A stretch of DNA of 64,000 nt from Halorientalis sp. IM1011 (GTDB taxonomy: Archaea > Halobacteriota > Halobacteria > Halobacteriales > Haloarculaceae): positions 56,564 to 120,563 of the forward strand of contig NZ_CP019069.1 of assembly GCF_001989615.1 (NCBI RefSeq), read 5' to 3'. Each line of letters opens with the position of its first letter. Positions within the stretch are counted from its first letter, which is position 1. Position numbers and translations under genes: made by a program. The notes under the pieces are model-generated. The model was not told the origin of the DNA. It was given only the letters and a program-made list of their open reading frames with translations, and ran no database searches. This document shows, in pieces, positions 7,521 through 16,718 of this stretch.

Positions 7521-8507
7521 ATGTACAGCGGGCAAACTGTCGCGGTCGTGGTCCCGGCGTACAACGAGGAGGGGTTCGTGGGAGACGTCCTCGATTCGAT
7601 CCCGGCGTTCGTGGATCGTGTCTACGTCGTCGACGACTGTTCGACCGATGGGACGTGGCGGGAGATTCGCGACCACAGCGAACGGGACGATCGGGCGGTC
7701 GCAGCGAAAGCCGACGGCGGACGGTCGGTCGACCGGATCGAAGCGATCCGACACGAGACCAACCGTGGTGTCGGCGGCGCGATCAAGACGGGGTATCGGC
7801 GTGCGCTTCAGGACGGGATGGACGTGACCGCGGTGATAGCCGGCGACGGGCAGATGGACCCGTCGATCCTCGACCGGTTCGTCGAGCCTATCGTCGAGGG
7901 CCGGGCCGACTACACCAAGGGGGACCGCCTCCAGTCGCCCGAGCTCCGGGCTGGGATGTCGTCGTGGCGGTCGGTCGGCAACTACCTCCTGACCTTCCTG
8001 ACGAAACTGGCCAGCGGGTACTGGCGTACCAACGACCCACAGAACGGCTACACGGCCATCTCGATCGACGCGCTCGAACGGATCGATCTGGACGAACTGT
8101 ACGACCGCTACGGGTTCAGCAACGACCTGTTGATCACGCTCAACGCCTACGGCTTCCGGGTCGCCGACGTGCCGATGCGGGCCATCTACGGCGACGAACA
8201 GAGCCACATCAACTACGCGTCGTTCGTTCCGCGGCTCTCGACGCTGTTGTTCGTCGGCTTCCTGTGGCGGCTGAAGGTCAAGTACTGTCTCGCCGACTTC
8301 CACCCGCTCGTGTTCCTGTACGCGCTGGGCGTGCTCGGCGGCGCGTCCGGGCTCGCACTCGTCGGGCTGGTGGTGACACAGGGCGCGTCCCTGCTGGCCG
8401 GGAGCGTGTCGGTGTTCATCCTCCTGTTCAGTTGCGCGCTGCTGGTGTTCGCGATGATCTTCGACATGCAGCACAACGAACACCTCGAAGAGACGGTTTC
8501 GTACTGA
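7521..8507 (+). CDS. GT2 glycosyltransferase with two C-terminal TM helices, 328 aa
   Basis: A family 2 (GT-A fold) glycosyltransferase resembling dolichol-phosphate sugar synthases. The N-terminus carries VAVVVPAYNEEGFV, the metal and nucleotide motifs appear as VDDCSTDGT and GDGQMDP, and the acceptor region has NDPQNGYTAIS. Two hydrophobic helices near the C-terminus (LVFLYALGVLGGASGLALVG and SVFILLFSCALLVFAMIF) anchor it to the membrane. The ATG at 7521 was chosen because the conserved fold begins four residues later; a GTG at 7461 would add an unsupported extension. It probably loads a lipid carrier or extends a surface glycan. Confidence 0.9.
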   Translation: MYSGQTVAVVVPAYNEEGFVGDVLDSIPAFVDRVYVVDDCSTDGTWREIRDHSERDDRAVAAKADGGRSVDRIEAIRHETNRGVGGAIKTGYRRALQDGMDVTAVIAGDGQMDPSILDRFVEPIVEGRADYTKGDRLQSPELRAGMSSWRSVGNYLLTFLTKLASGYWRTNDPQNGYTAISIDALERIDLDELYDRYGFSNDLLITLNAYGFRVADVPMRAIYGDEQSHINYASFVPRLSTLLFVGFLWRLKVKYCLADFHPLVFLYALGVLGGASGLALVGLVVTQGASLLAGSVSVFILLFSCALLVFAMIFDMQHNEHLEETVSY

Positions 8508-8527
8508 ACGCGGCTCCACCGACCCTA

Positions 8528-8533
8528 TTTTTT
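8528..8533 (+). terminator. T6 run after the GT2 gene
   Basis: A run of six T lies 20 bp after the GT2 stop, between two convergent genes. Oligo-T tracts terminate transcription in haloarchaea. Confidence 0.45.
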
Positions 8534-9642
8534 CAGTCGGCCGTCGACGACCGCCCGACTTCTGCGGCCCCTGTCGATACCCGTCGCGAGACACCCGTGA
8601 CGCTGTCGACCGCGTGGGGATTCTCGGCGACGGTCACGAGCAACTCGGTGAGGTCGACGGTCTCGTCCAGCAGGTCACGTCGGCGAGACTCCCAGCGGTC
8701 GACTGCTTCGTCGTCGGTCAGCAGCTCGAGGGCTGTCTCGCGGACGCGCTCGAAGGACGCGACGTTGCGGACGAGGCCGCGCTCTTCCAGTTCGAGGAAG
8801 TTGCCCATGTCGTCCGCGCCGACGAAGGAGTTCGAGCGGACCGCGGGCGTCCCGAGCAGCGCGGCCTCGGTCACCATCGTCTGGGTGTCGGCGACCAGCA
8901 GCGACGCCTCGGCCAGCGCGTCGTGGAGCCGGGCGGGGTGGAGATCGAAGCGCCGGCCCGCGGTCGATTCCACGTCCAGGTCGTCGCCCTCGTCGGAGAC
9001 GAGGACCGTCGCGTGATCGGCCAGATCGGCGATCAGCGTCCGGACCTGCTCGACGGAGAATCCGCCGTGGCCCACGTCGTGGTGGGAGCCGAAGGCGTTC
9101 AGGCGGAGGATCACGAACGGATCGTCCCCCACGCCGAGGTCCTCGCGGACGGACGGATCGGCGGCAAAGCGGTCGGGGTGGAGGTAGGCCGACTCCTTGA
9201 ACCCGTGGAACACGCGGTGTTTCGAACCGAGGTCGTTCCGGAACGTGTCGGGAGTCAGGAGTGCGTCGGCCAGCAAGCGGGCGATCCGGTGGTCCAGCGA
9301 CGAGGGCTCGGAGTCGTGGACGAGGATCGTCCGGGCACCGGTCAGGCGGCCGGCGGGCGCGGCGTAGGCCCCGATCCCGAACACCACGTCGGGGTCGAAC
9401 CGCCGCGCCGCCGCGAGGGCGCGGGCGTACTGGGCGGGCAGGTTGGTCAGGAGCGAGCGTTTCGTCGTCCCGCACTCGCCGTAGACCTGATAGGGGAGAT
9501 CGGCGGCGTCGGCGAGCGCGAGCGTACAGCCGTAGTCACGCGCGAGAACGCGTACCTCGTGGCCCCGCTGCTGTAGTTCCGAGACGGCGTTTTTGTACAG
9601 GTGGACGTGTGCCGGCGTGTTCGTGAAGAACAGGTATCGCAT
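8533..9642 (-). CDS. DUF354-family predicted glycosyltransferase, 369 aa
   Basis: The start MRYLFFTNTPAHVHLYKN at 9642 begins directly with the first Rossmann strand. The pattern FFTNTPAHVH..GHEVRVLARDYG and FDPDVVFGIGAYAAPAG is typical of DUF354, a GT-B-like family related to UDP-GlcNAc 2-epimerases. Later motifs include LVADTQTMVTEAALLGTPAVRSN, the usual donor-binding region. It is convergent with the GT2 gene. A TAACAAAG element at 9667-9676 is positioned as a leaderless promoter. The sugar and acceptor are unknown. Confidence 0.85.
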   Translation of the reverse strand: MRYLFFTNTPAHVHLYKNAVSELQQRGHEVRVLARDYGCTLALADAADLPYQVYGECGTTKRSLLTNLPAQYARALAAARRFDPDVVFGIGAYAAPAGRLTGARTILVHDSEPSSLDHRIARLLADALLTPDTFRNDLGSKHRVFHGFKESAYLHPDRFAADPSVREDLGVGDDPFVILRLNAFGSHHDVGHGGFSVEQVRTLIADLADHATVLVSDEGDDLDVESTAGRRFDLHPARLHDALAEASLLVADTQTMVTEAALLGTPAVRSNSFVGADDMGNFLELEERGLVRNVASFERVRETALELLTDDEAVDRWESRRRDLLDETVDLTELLVTVAENPHAVDSVTGVSRRVSTGAAEVGRSSTAD

Positions 9643-9666
9643 TACCGGTTCTGTACCGGGAGAACT

Positions 9667-9676
9667 CTTTGTTAAC
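9667..9676 (-). promoter_or_regulatory. GTTAACAAAG element, about 25 bp before the DUF354 gene
   Basis: One of a family of TAACAAA elements found upstream of many sugar genes here (see findings). Its distance from the start codon fits a TATA-box region of a leaderless mRNA. Confidence 0.4.
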
Positions 9677-9738
9677 GGCTCTATTCGGTTGGGCACCGAA
9701 AGAATCGGCAGGTCGGAGTACCGCTTGCTGGTCCCGTT

Positions 9739-11601
9739 CTAGATCTGCGCGGGATCGATCTCCTCGCCGTCGACGAGCAGGCGGAACCGGTCGGCGGAGA
9801 CGTTGGCGGTCCAGTCGGTCAACCGGCCGCGAATCTCGTAGTCGTCGGTATAGCCGTTACCGGTCGCACCGGCGACGATAGTCGTATCGCCGTCTTCGGT
9901 GACCGTATCGCTGGCCACGCTCTTTCCGCCTTCGGCGTTCGGCCCCTTCGAGACTGGTCCGTCGACGGTGAACTCGTAGCGGACGAGCGGCCCACCTTCG
10001 GACGTCTCGATCGTGAACGTCCGCGGTTCGTCGGGTGCGGCCGTCGCTTCTTCGCCGTCGACGAGGACGCGGTAGTGTTCGGGGTCGACGTCGGCGGACC
10101 AGTCGACGAGTTCGCCATCGAAGCGGTAGTCGTCGGTGTAGCCGTTGCCGGTCACGCCGGCGACGATGGTCGTCTCACCGTCCTCCGTGATGGTGTCGTT
10201 GCCCTCGGCAGCATCGCCTTTTGAGACAGTTCCCTCGACCGTGAGTTCGTACTCGACGAGCGGGCCCCCTTCGTTCGTTTCGACCGTGAGCGTGTGCTCC
10301 GTCGACTCGTCGGCCGTCGCTTCCTCACCGTCGACGAGGACGCGGTAGTGTTCGGGGTCGACGTCGGCGGACCAGTCGACGAGTTCGCCATCGAAGCGGT
10401 AGTCGTCGGTGTAGCCGTTGCCGGTCACGCCGGCGACGATGGTCGTCCCACCGTCCTCCGTGATGGTGTCGTTGCCCTCGGCAGCATCGCCTTTTGAGAC
10501 AGTCCCCTCGACCGTGAGTTCGTACTCGACGAGCGGGCCGCCCTCGTTCGTCTCGACCGTGAGCGTGTGCGGGAGTGTGGTCTCTTCGTCGTCGGTCTCG
10601 GTCCCGTCATCGCTTCCCGAGCCATCGGTGTCTCCCACGCTTCCGTCGGTGTTCGCGTCGGTACTGCTACCAGCGGCTTCCTCGGGAGTCGTGGGTACAC
10701 CTGCGGGCGGATCGGTCCGCGGTTGGCCCGCAGAACTGCCGGTTAGTTCGTTCCCGTCCCAGTAGAGATGGGTCGTCCCGTATCTGGTGTCTTCCACCCT
10801 GACGCTGGCCGTATCACTGGTATCCCAGCCCGGCGCGCCGACGACGACGTCACCGAAGCGGCCGCCGGAGAAGTCACAGTCGTACGCTTCGGTGTGCTGG
10901 AATCGACCGATGAACCCTCGGTCGCCACCCACGGCCACGCAGTTCCGGCAGTACGACCCGTCCGTGCCGATCCGGAAGTGTGCGGCCCGGCAGTCGGCAG
11001 CGAAGGAGTTCGTGATGTGGACTTCGCCACCGCCGCCGGTCCCGCTGTCGTATTCGTCGGTGTGTCCCGGTGTGCTCGCGTAGATGGCGTTGTCCGGGAA
11101 CCCCTGGATGTTCACCCGGTCGATCTTGAGCGTCCCAGCGTGTGCCTTCCCAACGTAGATGCCCGTCGAGCCCGGGTACGAGTCGTCGATCGCGCCATCG
11201 CCGAGATACACGTTCTCGATGACGCCCGTACTTCCTTCGTCGACGAGGGCGATGAACGGTTCCGCCTTCTCGAACTCGTCCCACACGCCACGAACGCCGA
11301 CGTTCCTGACCGTCCAGTCGCTTCCACTCGCGTAGATCAGGTACGTCGCTCCGTCGGCTGTGATATCGATCAGCGTATTCTCGAAGGTCTCACCGTCGCC
11401 GATTCGCTTCTCGTATCGTTCGCCCGCCGGAACTTCGATGACGTCGTAGTCGCCATCGGCAGCCGCCGCGACGCCAGTCGAGGCAACTCCCAGCGTGGCG
11501 ACCGCCCCCATCATCGACTTCAGATACGGGCGTCGGCCCACTACACCTCGGGTGGTGTGCTTTCTCTCGTCGCTTTCGTCACCGTAACTATCGTCTTCCA
11601 T
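9739..11601 (-). CDS. Tat-exported beta-helix-like protein with three 91-aa C-terminal repeats, 620 aa
   Basis: The N-terminus has a twin-arginine signal (GRRPYLKSMMG followed by a hydrophobic stretch to GVAAAADG), so it should be exported folded. Residues about 50-290 look like a right-handed parallel beta-helix with many short strands (VIENVYLGDG, DRVNIQGFPDNAIYAS, EVHITNSFAADC). An acidic Ser/Asp/Thr linker follows, then three tandem repeats starting near residues 344, 435 and 526. The first two are almost identical. A pectate-lyase-like or adhesin role is possible, but no catalytic residues can be assigned. It sits inside the polysaccharide locus, which suggests cell-surface or matrix function. 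Confidence 0.8.
   Translation of the reverse strand: MEDDSYGDESDERKHTTRGVVGRRPYLKSMMGAVATLGVASTGVAAAADGDYDVIEVPAGERYEKRIGDGETFENTLIDITADGATYLIYASGSDWTVRNVGVRGVWDEFEKAEPFIALVDEGSTGVIENVYLGDGAIDDSYPGSTGIYVGKAHAGTLKIDRVNIQGFPDNAIYASTPGHTDEYDSGTGGGGEVHITNSFAADCRAAHFRIGTDGSYCRNCVAVGGDRGFIGRFQHTEAYDCDFSGGRFGDVVVGAPGWDTSDTASVRVEDTRYGTTHLYWDGNELTGSSAGQPRTDPPAGVPTTPEEAAGSSTDANTDGSVGDTDGSGSDDGTETDDEETTLPHTLTVETNEGGPLVEYELTVEGTVSKGDAAEGNDTITEDGGTTIVAGVTGNGYTDDYRFDGELVDWSADVDPEHYRVLVDGEEATADESTEHTLTVETNEGGPLVEYELTVEGTVSKGDAAEGNDTITEDGETTIVAGVTGNGYTDDYRFDGELVDWSADVDPEHYRVLVDGEEATAAPDEPRTFTIETSEGGPLVRYEFTVDGPVSKGPNAEGGKSVASDTVTEDGDTTIVAGATGNGYTDDYEIRGRLTDWTANVSADRFRLLVDGEEIDPAQI
9742..10572 (-). repeat. 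three tandem 273-bp coding repeats
   Basis: Units at 10300-10572, 10027-10299 and 9742-10026 encode 91-residue repeats beginning HTLTVETNEGGPLVEYEL. The first two are nearly identical in DNA; the third has diverged (TFTIETSEGGPLVRYEF) and carries a short insertion. The near-identity of the first pair implies recent duplication or gene conversion. Copy number may vary between strains. Confidence 0.9.
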
Positions 11602-11891
11602 ACACCTCGATCAGGAGATGCTTACCCAGTATAAATATTTCATTTATGTATCAAAACCGCATGTTAGAGTGCGTAATTGGCCTTGAATAGTCATATAACA
11701 TATAATAAACGCAAGTAAATAAGAGTAGTCGGATAGCATGCGAGCCCAACCGTATTCGGCCGGCTCGTTATCGGATCGAACCTCGGTAAGAACCGCCTAA
11801 CAGTCGTGAGAACGGTCCGGAACCGGTCGGAGTTTTCCCTGTAGTCGGGGTCAGCGTTCGGCCGGAGTCGAGATCGGTAGCTGGCGCGCGG
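11602..11891. other. AT-rich intergenic region upstream of the beta-helix gene
   Basis: No gene seen. The part nearest 11601 is unusually AT-rich (TATAAATATTTCATT, and ATATAACATATAATAAAC further right), which probably contains the promoter of the exported protein. The remainder is downstream of the flippase gene. Confidence 0.5.
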
Positions 11892-13457
11892 TCAGATCAA
11901 CTCCGTGCGGAGCTGGTCGACGTCGAGCAGTCCCATCGAGACGGCCAACAGGGTCCAGGTCGTAACGCCGAGGAGGACACTGCCGATCAGCGTTGGTATG
12001 TCGGTAACGAACCGCTGGGAGAACGAGACGACTGCGGCCATCACCAGTGCGACGGCACAGACCCGACCCAACCGGTTCCCAACCTGGGTCCGGGAGATCG
12101 GGAGTTCCGAGTCTATCAGGTAGAGGTTCACGGTCAACATGATCGCGTAGCTACCGACCGTCGCGACCGTCGCTCCGACAGCACCGTATACGGGGATGAC
12201 GACGAGGTTCAGACCGAAGTTGAGCAGGGCGGTACCGCCTTTGGCGACAGCTCTGCCCCGAGCGCGGCCGAGATAGTCGAGCGTGTCGTTCGTGATTCTA
12301 TTGATCGCTTGCAGGACGACGAACACCGACAGAATCTGAACCAGCGGAATGGCACCGAGATATCCGTCACCGAAGACGTACCTGACGGCCGGGTCGGCGA
12401 CGAGATAGATGCCGACTGCTGCTGGGAGGTAACACAGGAGCGTGTACTCGAGCGTCGTCTCGTATACGCGGGCCGCGCGGTCGAGGTTACCGCTCGACTT
12501 GTACTCACCGAAGGATGGAGAGAGTGCGAAGCCGAGCGAACTCGCCGGCGCAGTGACGAACTCCGTCAGTTGTTTCGCTAGCGTGTAGTACCCCACGACG
12601 ACCGGCGTGAGGAAGTACCCGATCAGAAGTATGTCCACGCGCTTGTAGAGGATTTCCGCCGCGCTCGTGACCGTTAACGGCACGCAGTACGAGAGGATGC
12701 GCCGAAGGAGCGCCAGATTCGAGACGGCTGCATCCTCGGCATTACGACCGTCGTCCCTCCCGTCCCCAGCCAAGTCGGCAGCCCCCTGTTCCGTCGACGT
12801 ATCCGTATCGGGACCGTCCTCCCGCGAGGAGACTCCGATCCGTGATACCAGTCGGAACAGGGCGAACAGGCCGAACACCGCACCGAGTGCGTATCCGGAC
12901 ACGTAGCCGAGGAGTGCACCCGTCGCACCCATCCCCAGACCGAGAAACAGGAGCATCGAGACGAGTGTCCCAACGTCCGTGACGACGGACTGGCGGGCGC
13001 TCCAGTCGACCTCGTTGAACCCTTGACACAGATAGTAGCCGTAGGTGTTGAGCGTTCGAAAAGCGATATACAGGAAACCGACCGAGAGTAACGCAGTCAG
13101 TTCGTCCCCGCCGAACAACCCGGCGATCCGGCTGCGAAACAGGAACACCGTAGCCGAGACGACGAGGATAGTCAGGCCGTTGATGAGGATCATCGAGCGG
13201 ACGATGAACGGAATCCGTGTGGGGTCCCGCTCGCGGTACTCGGTGACGTAGCGGGCAGTCGACTTGGCGATACCCAGCTGACTGACCAGCAGGGCGAGAC
13301 CGAGAACGGAGATGGCGAGGTATAGCCGACCGTACTCCGAGGGAGTCAGAAACACCCTGGTGAGCAGAAGGGTGATCACTGCGCTGATGCCAATTCGGAG
13401 CAGTTGCGACGCCAGAACGGCCTTGAAACCGTCGAGTAGGTTCCTCGTCGACGGCAT
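11892..13457 (-). CDS. polysaccharide flippase (MOP superfamily, Wzx-like), 521 aa
   Basis: A polytopic protein with about 12-14 hydrophobic helices in the arrangement of lipid-linked oligosaccharide flippases. The start MPSTRNLLDGFKAVLASQLLR at 13457 is the usual beginning; longer upstream residues are Arg-rich shadow. A charged cytoplasmic loop (REDGPDTDTSTEQG...) separates two halves, and the second half begins with SYCVPLTVTSAAEILYKRVDIL. It would move a lipid-linked sugar unit across the membrane for the surface glycan built by the neighbouring enzymes. It is last in a minus-strand operon with the GNAT and deacetylase genes; the gap to the GNAT gene is 1 bp. Confidence 0.92.
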   Translation of the reverse strand: MPSTRNLLDGFKAVLASQLLRIGISAVITLLLTRVFLTPSEYGRLYLAISVLGLALLVSQLGIAKSTARYVTEYRERDPTRIPFIVRSMILINGLTILVVSATVFLFRSRIAGLFGGDELTALLSVGFLYIAFRTLNTYGYYLCQGFNEVDWSARQSVVTDVGTLVSMLLFLGLGMGATGALLGYVSGYALGAVFGLFALFRLVSRIGVSSREDGPDTDTSTEQGAADLAGDGRDDGRNAEDAAVSNLALLRRILSYCVPLTVTSAAEILYKRVDILLIGYFLTPVVVGYYTLAKQLTEFVTAPASSLGFALSPSFGEYKSSGNLDRAARVYETTLEYTLLCYLPAAVGIYLVADPAVRYVFGDGYLGAIPLVQILSVFVVLQAINRITNDTLDYLGRARGRAVAKGGTALLNFGLNLVVIPVYGAVGATVATVGSYAIMLTVNLYLIDSELPISRTQVGNRLGRVCAVALVMAAVVSFSQRFVTDIPTLIGSVLLGVTTWTLLAVSMGLLDVDQLRTELI

Positions 13458-13458
13458 A

Positions 13459-14550
13459 TTAGCTAGTGTCCTTTGCGGTGAACGTGATGGACCAGTTTGC
13501 CGCCTCGTCGACCGACCGACCGCCGACCGTTTGCCCCTCCTCCGAGAGCGGACGGACGACGAGCGTCGTCGTCTCGGTCGCGAGCGAGAGCGGAGGAGTG
13601 GTGTCGGGGAGAAACCCATGCGCCGAGAGTGATTCCGTCGGGATCGAGCCGGGCAACGCGGTACAGAGGTCGACGTCCCGGTACCGGTCGACGACGGCGG
13701 CGAGCAATGCCCGGACGACGGCAGGCCGCAGCCCCGAGAGTGGGAGGGCGTCGACGATGTTCGCGCGATCGAACCCGTATCGGTTCCGGTGCCCGACGAC
13801 GACTGCAGCGACGACAGCCCCTCCCTCGCGGGCCAGGAACGTATCGTAGTCCCAGCGAGGATTGTCGAACCGCCAGTCGAGGAACTGCTCCTCCCGATGC
13901 GTGTGCAACGTGTCCGGGACGGCGCTCCGATACAAACGGGACAGGATGTCGATCGGAACGCCCCGACGGCGTTCCACGGTCACGGGCGATCCACCGGGTC
14001 TGGCGAGGGCGTCGCGTACACGGTAATACGCATCGGTCGCAGACGCGATGGTTCGAGCAACGGGTGTGCCGATCGGGCCTTCGATCCGTGAGCCGACGAC
14101 TGCGGCCGGGTGCTGGATCCGATAGTATATCGGGTGTGTCGTTACGGCCCGCCAGCCGAGATCGAGGTTGCCGGGGAGGGTCCGGTCGTTCGGGAAGTTG
14201 AAGTACAGAGACGGGGGGCCGTCGCGATGGGCCTCGATGGCGGCTTCTGTCATTTCGGTGAACAGCCCGCGTCGACGGTGGTCAGCGGCGACCATCGTAT
14301 CACACGGCTGGTACGCGAGCACGGCGTCGTCGCCGGCCGCGATCGGCATCGGGAAAAACGACCTCGCGCCGACCAGTTCCCCGTCGGTCTCGGCGACGTA
14401 GATAGTGACGTCGTCGGCGTAGGGGTTATCCTGGTATTTCCAGCGGAACCACGCTGGCCTGGCCGGCCCGTCGAAGACGTCACGGTAGAGCGATAGGTAC
14501 GCGTCGTGGTCGTCCGGCCGGAAGGGACGAACCGTGTAGCTAACCGGCAT
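13459..14550 (-). CDS. GNAT-family acetyltransferase-like protein, 363 aa
   Basis: The start MPVSYTVRPFRPDDHDAYLSLY at 14550 is a typical GNAT opening. The acetyl-CoA region is seen as CDTMVAADHRRRGLFTEMTEAA, close to the Q/R-x-x-G-x-G/A signature. A second, divergent GNAT-like or Eis-like half follows (FDRANIVDALPLSG, ALLAAVVDRYRDVDLC). The gene overlaps the deacetylase gene by 11 bp and touches the flippase gene, so the three are probably one operon. I infer modification of an amino sugar or lipid-linked glycan precursor. Confidence 0.82.
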   Translation of the reverse strand: MPVSYTVRPFRPDDHDAYLSLYRDVFDGPARPAWFRWKYQDNPYADDVTIYVAETDGELVGARSFFPMPIAAGDDAVLAYQPCDTMVAADHRRRGLFTEMTEAAIEAHRDGPPSLYFNFPNDRTLPGNLDLGWRAVTTHPIYYRIQHPAAVVGSRIEGPIGTPVARTIASATDAYYRVRDALARPGGSPVTVERRRGVPIDILSRLYRSAVPDTLHTHREEQFLDWRFDNPRWDYDTFLAREGGAVVAAVVVGHRNRYGFDRANIVDALPLSGLRPAVVRALLAAVVDRYRDVDLCTALPGSIPTESLSAHGFLPDTTPPLSLATETTTLVVRPLSEEGQTVGGRSVDEAANWSITFTAKDTS

Positions 14551-15469
14551 ACTCACCGTCCAGCGTTCGGCGAGCGACTTCGTCCATCGTCGCAACCGTG
14601 ATCGCGCCGTCCCGTCGTCGTCGGGCCACGTGTGAGAGGACGGCCCGGAGCCGCTCGAAGTCGGCCGCTCGCGTCAGATTGTTCGGATGGAGCCAGAGGT
14701 GGAACACGCCGTCGGTGTCGGCCGCCGCGTCGATACCGAGTTTCGCCTGCCTGACGACGGGATCCTCGGCGATCAGTTCGAGGGCCGACGTGACGGGGGT
14801 CTCCAACGAGAAGAGGTCGAGTGACGCCGGCAGTTCGACCAGCCCGTGTTCGTCGACTCGTGGTGTCACGACCGGCGGCGCGTCGCCGACAGTGTATCCG
14901 GCGAGTTTCGCGAGTGGGTACAGCGGCGCGTCGTCGTACCACCGTGAGGGCGTTCTGGTGCGGTAACAGCGGAACCCGTGTTCGGCCAGTTGCGCTCGGA
15001 ATCCGACTACGTTCCGGGGATAGACGAACGAGCGGAGCGAAATATCGTGTGTTGCAGCGATCTCGACGCACGTTTCGAATTCGGCGGCCGCCACGTCGGT
15101 ACCGATCTGACCTGGGTCGAAGATGACATGTGAGAACGAGTGACAACCAATCTCGTGATCGACGCCCGCACTTCGGATGTGGTCGATCAATGCCGACCCG
15201 TACCACCGACGGTGGGAGACCTCGGTACCACCCGGATCCCGGGCGAACCACTCCGTTGGTGCGGGGTGGTTCCCGTGTCGACCGTCACACTCGTCGAGAA
15301 ACAGGTGGCCGACCACGGCCCACGTCGCCGGCACCTCGAAGCGATCAAGATACCCGAGGAGACGTACCCATGCGGACCGGGCCCGCTCGATCCGTTCCGT
15401 GGGCCGGTCCGGCTGATCGTGGAACCCCCAGGCAAGTTCGGCGTCGATCGATATCACGATCCGTCCCAT
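14540..15469 (-). CDS. polysaccharide deacetylase family protein (NodB fold), 309 aa
   Basis: The start MGRIVISIDAELAWGF at 15469 puts the first metal-type Asp at residue 9-11 as in family members. The His pair expected for the metal is seen in HEIGCHSFSHVIFD, and a late LWLHPNNLTR motif supplies another His. The enzyme family removes N- or O-acetyl groups from polysaccharides. It is the first gene of the minus-strand operon with GNAT and flippase. The upstream 135 bp is shared with the divergent DUF1616 gene at 15605. Confidence 0.87.
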   Translation of the reverse strand: MGRIVISIDAELAWGFHDQPDRPTERIERARSAWVRLLGYLDRFEVPATWAVVGHLFLDECDGRHGNHPAPTEWFARDPGGTEVSHRRWYGSALIDHIRSAGVDHEIGCHSFSHVIFDPGQIGTDVAAAEFETCVEIAATHDISLRSFVYPRNVVGFRAQLAEHGFRCYRTRTPSRWYDDAPLYPLAKLAGYTVGDAPPVVTPRVDEHGLVELPASLDLFSLETPVTSALELIAEDPVVRQAKLGIDAAADTDGVFHLWLHPNNLTRAADFERLRAVLSHVARRRRDGAITVATMDEVARRTLDGEYAG

Positions 15470-15567
15470 CGTCGTTTGATCAACAGATCGCTGTCCGCAA
15501 TAGTTAGGAGCGAACTTGTGACCCGTGTTCACGATCGGGTCCTGTGACGACCGTCCCGGTATACGAC

Positions 15568-15579
15568 TTATAACAAAGA
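15568..15579 (+). promoter_or_regulatory. TTATAACAAAGA element before the DUF1616 gene
   Basis: Lies 26-37 bp before the ATG at 15605, where a haloarchaeal TATA box for a leaderless mRNA is expected. It matches the TAACAAA element found upstream of other sugar genes in the window. Confidence 0.5.
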
Positions 15580-15604
15580 CCCAACCCATCGGGGAAGATA
15601 CACG

Positions 15605-16645
15605 ATGAGGGAGTCCCTGATTCGGTCGACAGGTGACGGCGTTCTCGGGACGGTACGCGGGCGTATCCAGTCGGCGGTACGGCAGGTACCGACCGATCTC
15701 GTGTTGGTGGTCGCCTTCGCGCTCGGTGCGGTGAGCCTGCTCACGGTCGGGGTGTCGTCGCCGCTCGTCCGGGCCGTTCTCGGGTTCCCGCTTCTGTTTC
15801 TGGTTCCGGGATACGTAACCGTCGCGGCTGCGTTCCCGCGGGCACGCTCGGGCACTCTCGAGCGAACGGGCGCTCTCGGGCAGGTTCGAGAGGTGAGTGG
15901 CGTCGAACGAGCAGCACTGTCGTTTGGACTGAGCGTCGCGCTTTTGCCACTACTCGCACTCGCCATCGACGTCTCACCATGGCCGTTCGAGTCACCCGTA
16001 CGCGCCGGGGCTGTGAGCGGGTATGCGGGGGTGATGGCGGCGGTAGCCGTGTACCGACGGGCACAGGTCTCGGACGCCGACCGGTATAGGTGGCACGTCG
16101 GCCGCACCCTTGCGTCGATTCGGACTGCACTCGCCGGGACTTCGAAGCGGGAGACTGTGCTGAACCTGCTCGTCGCTGTTAGCCTCGTTGCGGCGACTGG
16201 CGCTGTTGGATACGCGCTGGCCACGCCACAGGACGGCGAGCAGTACTCGACGATCTCGATACTCACCGAGAACGAGTCGGGAGACCGAGTTGCGGGGGAC
16301 TATCCAACCGATCTCGACACAGCAGACGATCGGCGACTCGTCGCGGCCGTCGAGAATCGCGAGGGGCGGGAAACCACCTACGAACTAGTCGTAGTGGTTG
16401 AGCGAGTCGATCCGTCAGGCGAGGACAATCGGGTGACCGAGCGCGCGGTGCTCTCCCGCGGGAACGCGACTGTCCCGCCAGGTGGGACGTGGTACTACAG
16501 ACACGGTCTTCGACCAGTTCTGGACGGCGAGAACCTGCGGGTGAGCTATTTCCTGTACGAGGGCGACGCACCCGCGACGCCGACACCGGAGAGTGCGTCT
16601 CAGCACGCCTACTTCTGGGTATCGGCCGCTGACGAAACCCCATGA
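15605..16645 (+). CDS. DUF1616 family membrane protein, 346 aa
   Basis: About four to five N-terminal hydrophobic helices (DLVLVVAFALGAVSLLTVGV, FPLLFLVPGYVTVAAAF, GLSVALLPLLALAIDV and others) are followed by a membrane helix near residue 200 and an extracytoplasmic beta-rich domain with DYPTDLDTADDRRLVAAVEN and TTYELVVVVERV. The same layout occurs in the partial gene at 1-749. The family accompanies glycosyltransferases in archaeal surface-sugar loci, but its activity is not established. It leads a plus-strand series of genes running to 20945. Confidence 0.9.
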   Translation: MRESLIRSTGDGVLGTVRGRIQSAVRQVPTDLVLVVAFALGAVSLLTVGVSSPLVRAVLGFPLLFLVPGYVTVAAAFPRARSGTLERTGALGQVREVSGVERAALSFGLSVALLPLLALAIDVSPWPFESPVRAGAVSGYAGVMAAVAVYRRAQVSDADRYRWHVGRTLASIRTALAGTSKRETVLNLLVAVSLVAATGAVGYALATPQDGEQYSTISILTENESGDRVAGDYPTDLDTADDRRLVAAVENREGRETTYELVVVVERVDPSGEDNRVTERAVLSRGNATVPPGGTWYYRHGLRPVLDGENLRVSYFLYEGDAPATPTPESASQHAYFWVSAADETP

Positions 16646-16682
16646 TCCCCGCCCGTTGCGGTTCGGCGGGGAGTAAATAGAG

Positions 16683-16692
16683 GATAACAAAC
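16683..16692 (+). promoter_or_regulatory. GATAACAAAC element before the 607-aa membrane protein
   Basis: Ends 26 bp before the ATG at 16719; same family of TAACAAA elements as at 15568. The gene may therefore have its own promoter despite the short gap from the preceding gene. Confidence 0.45.
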
Positions 16693-16718
16693 TGTGAGGG
16701 GGTCGATCAGTCGTTGAA

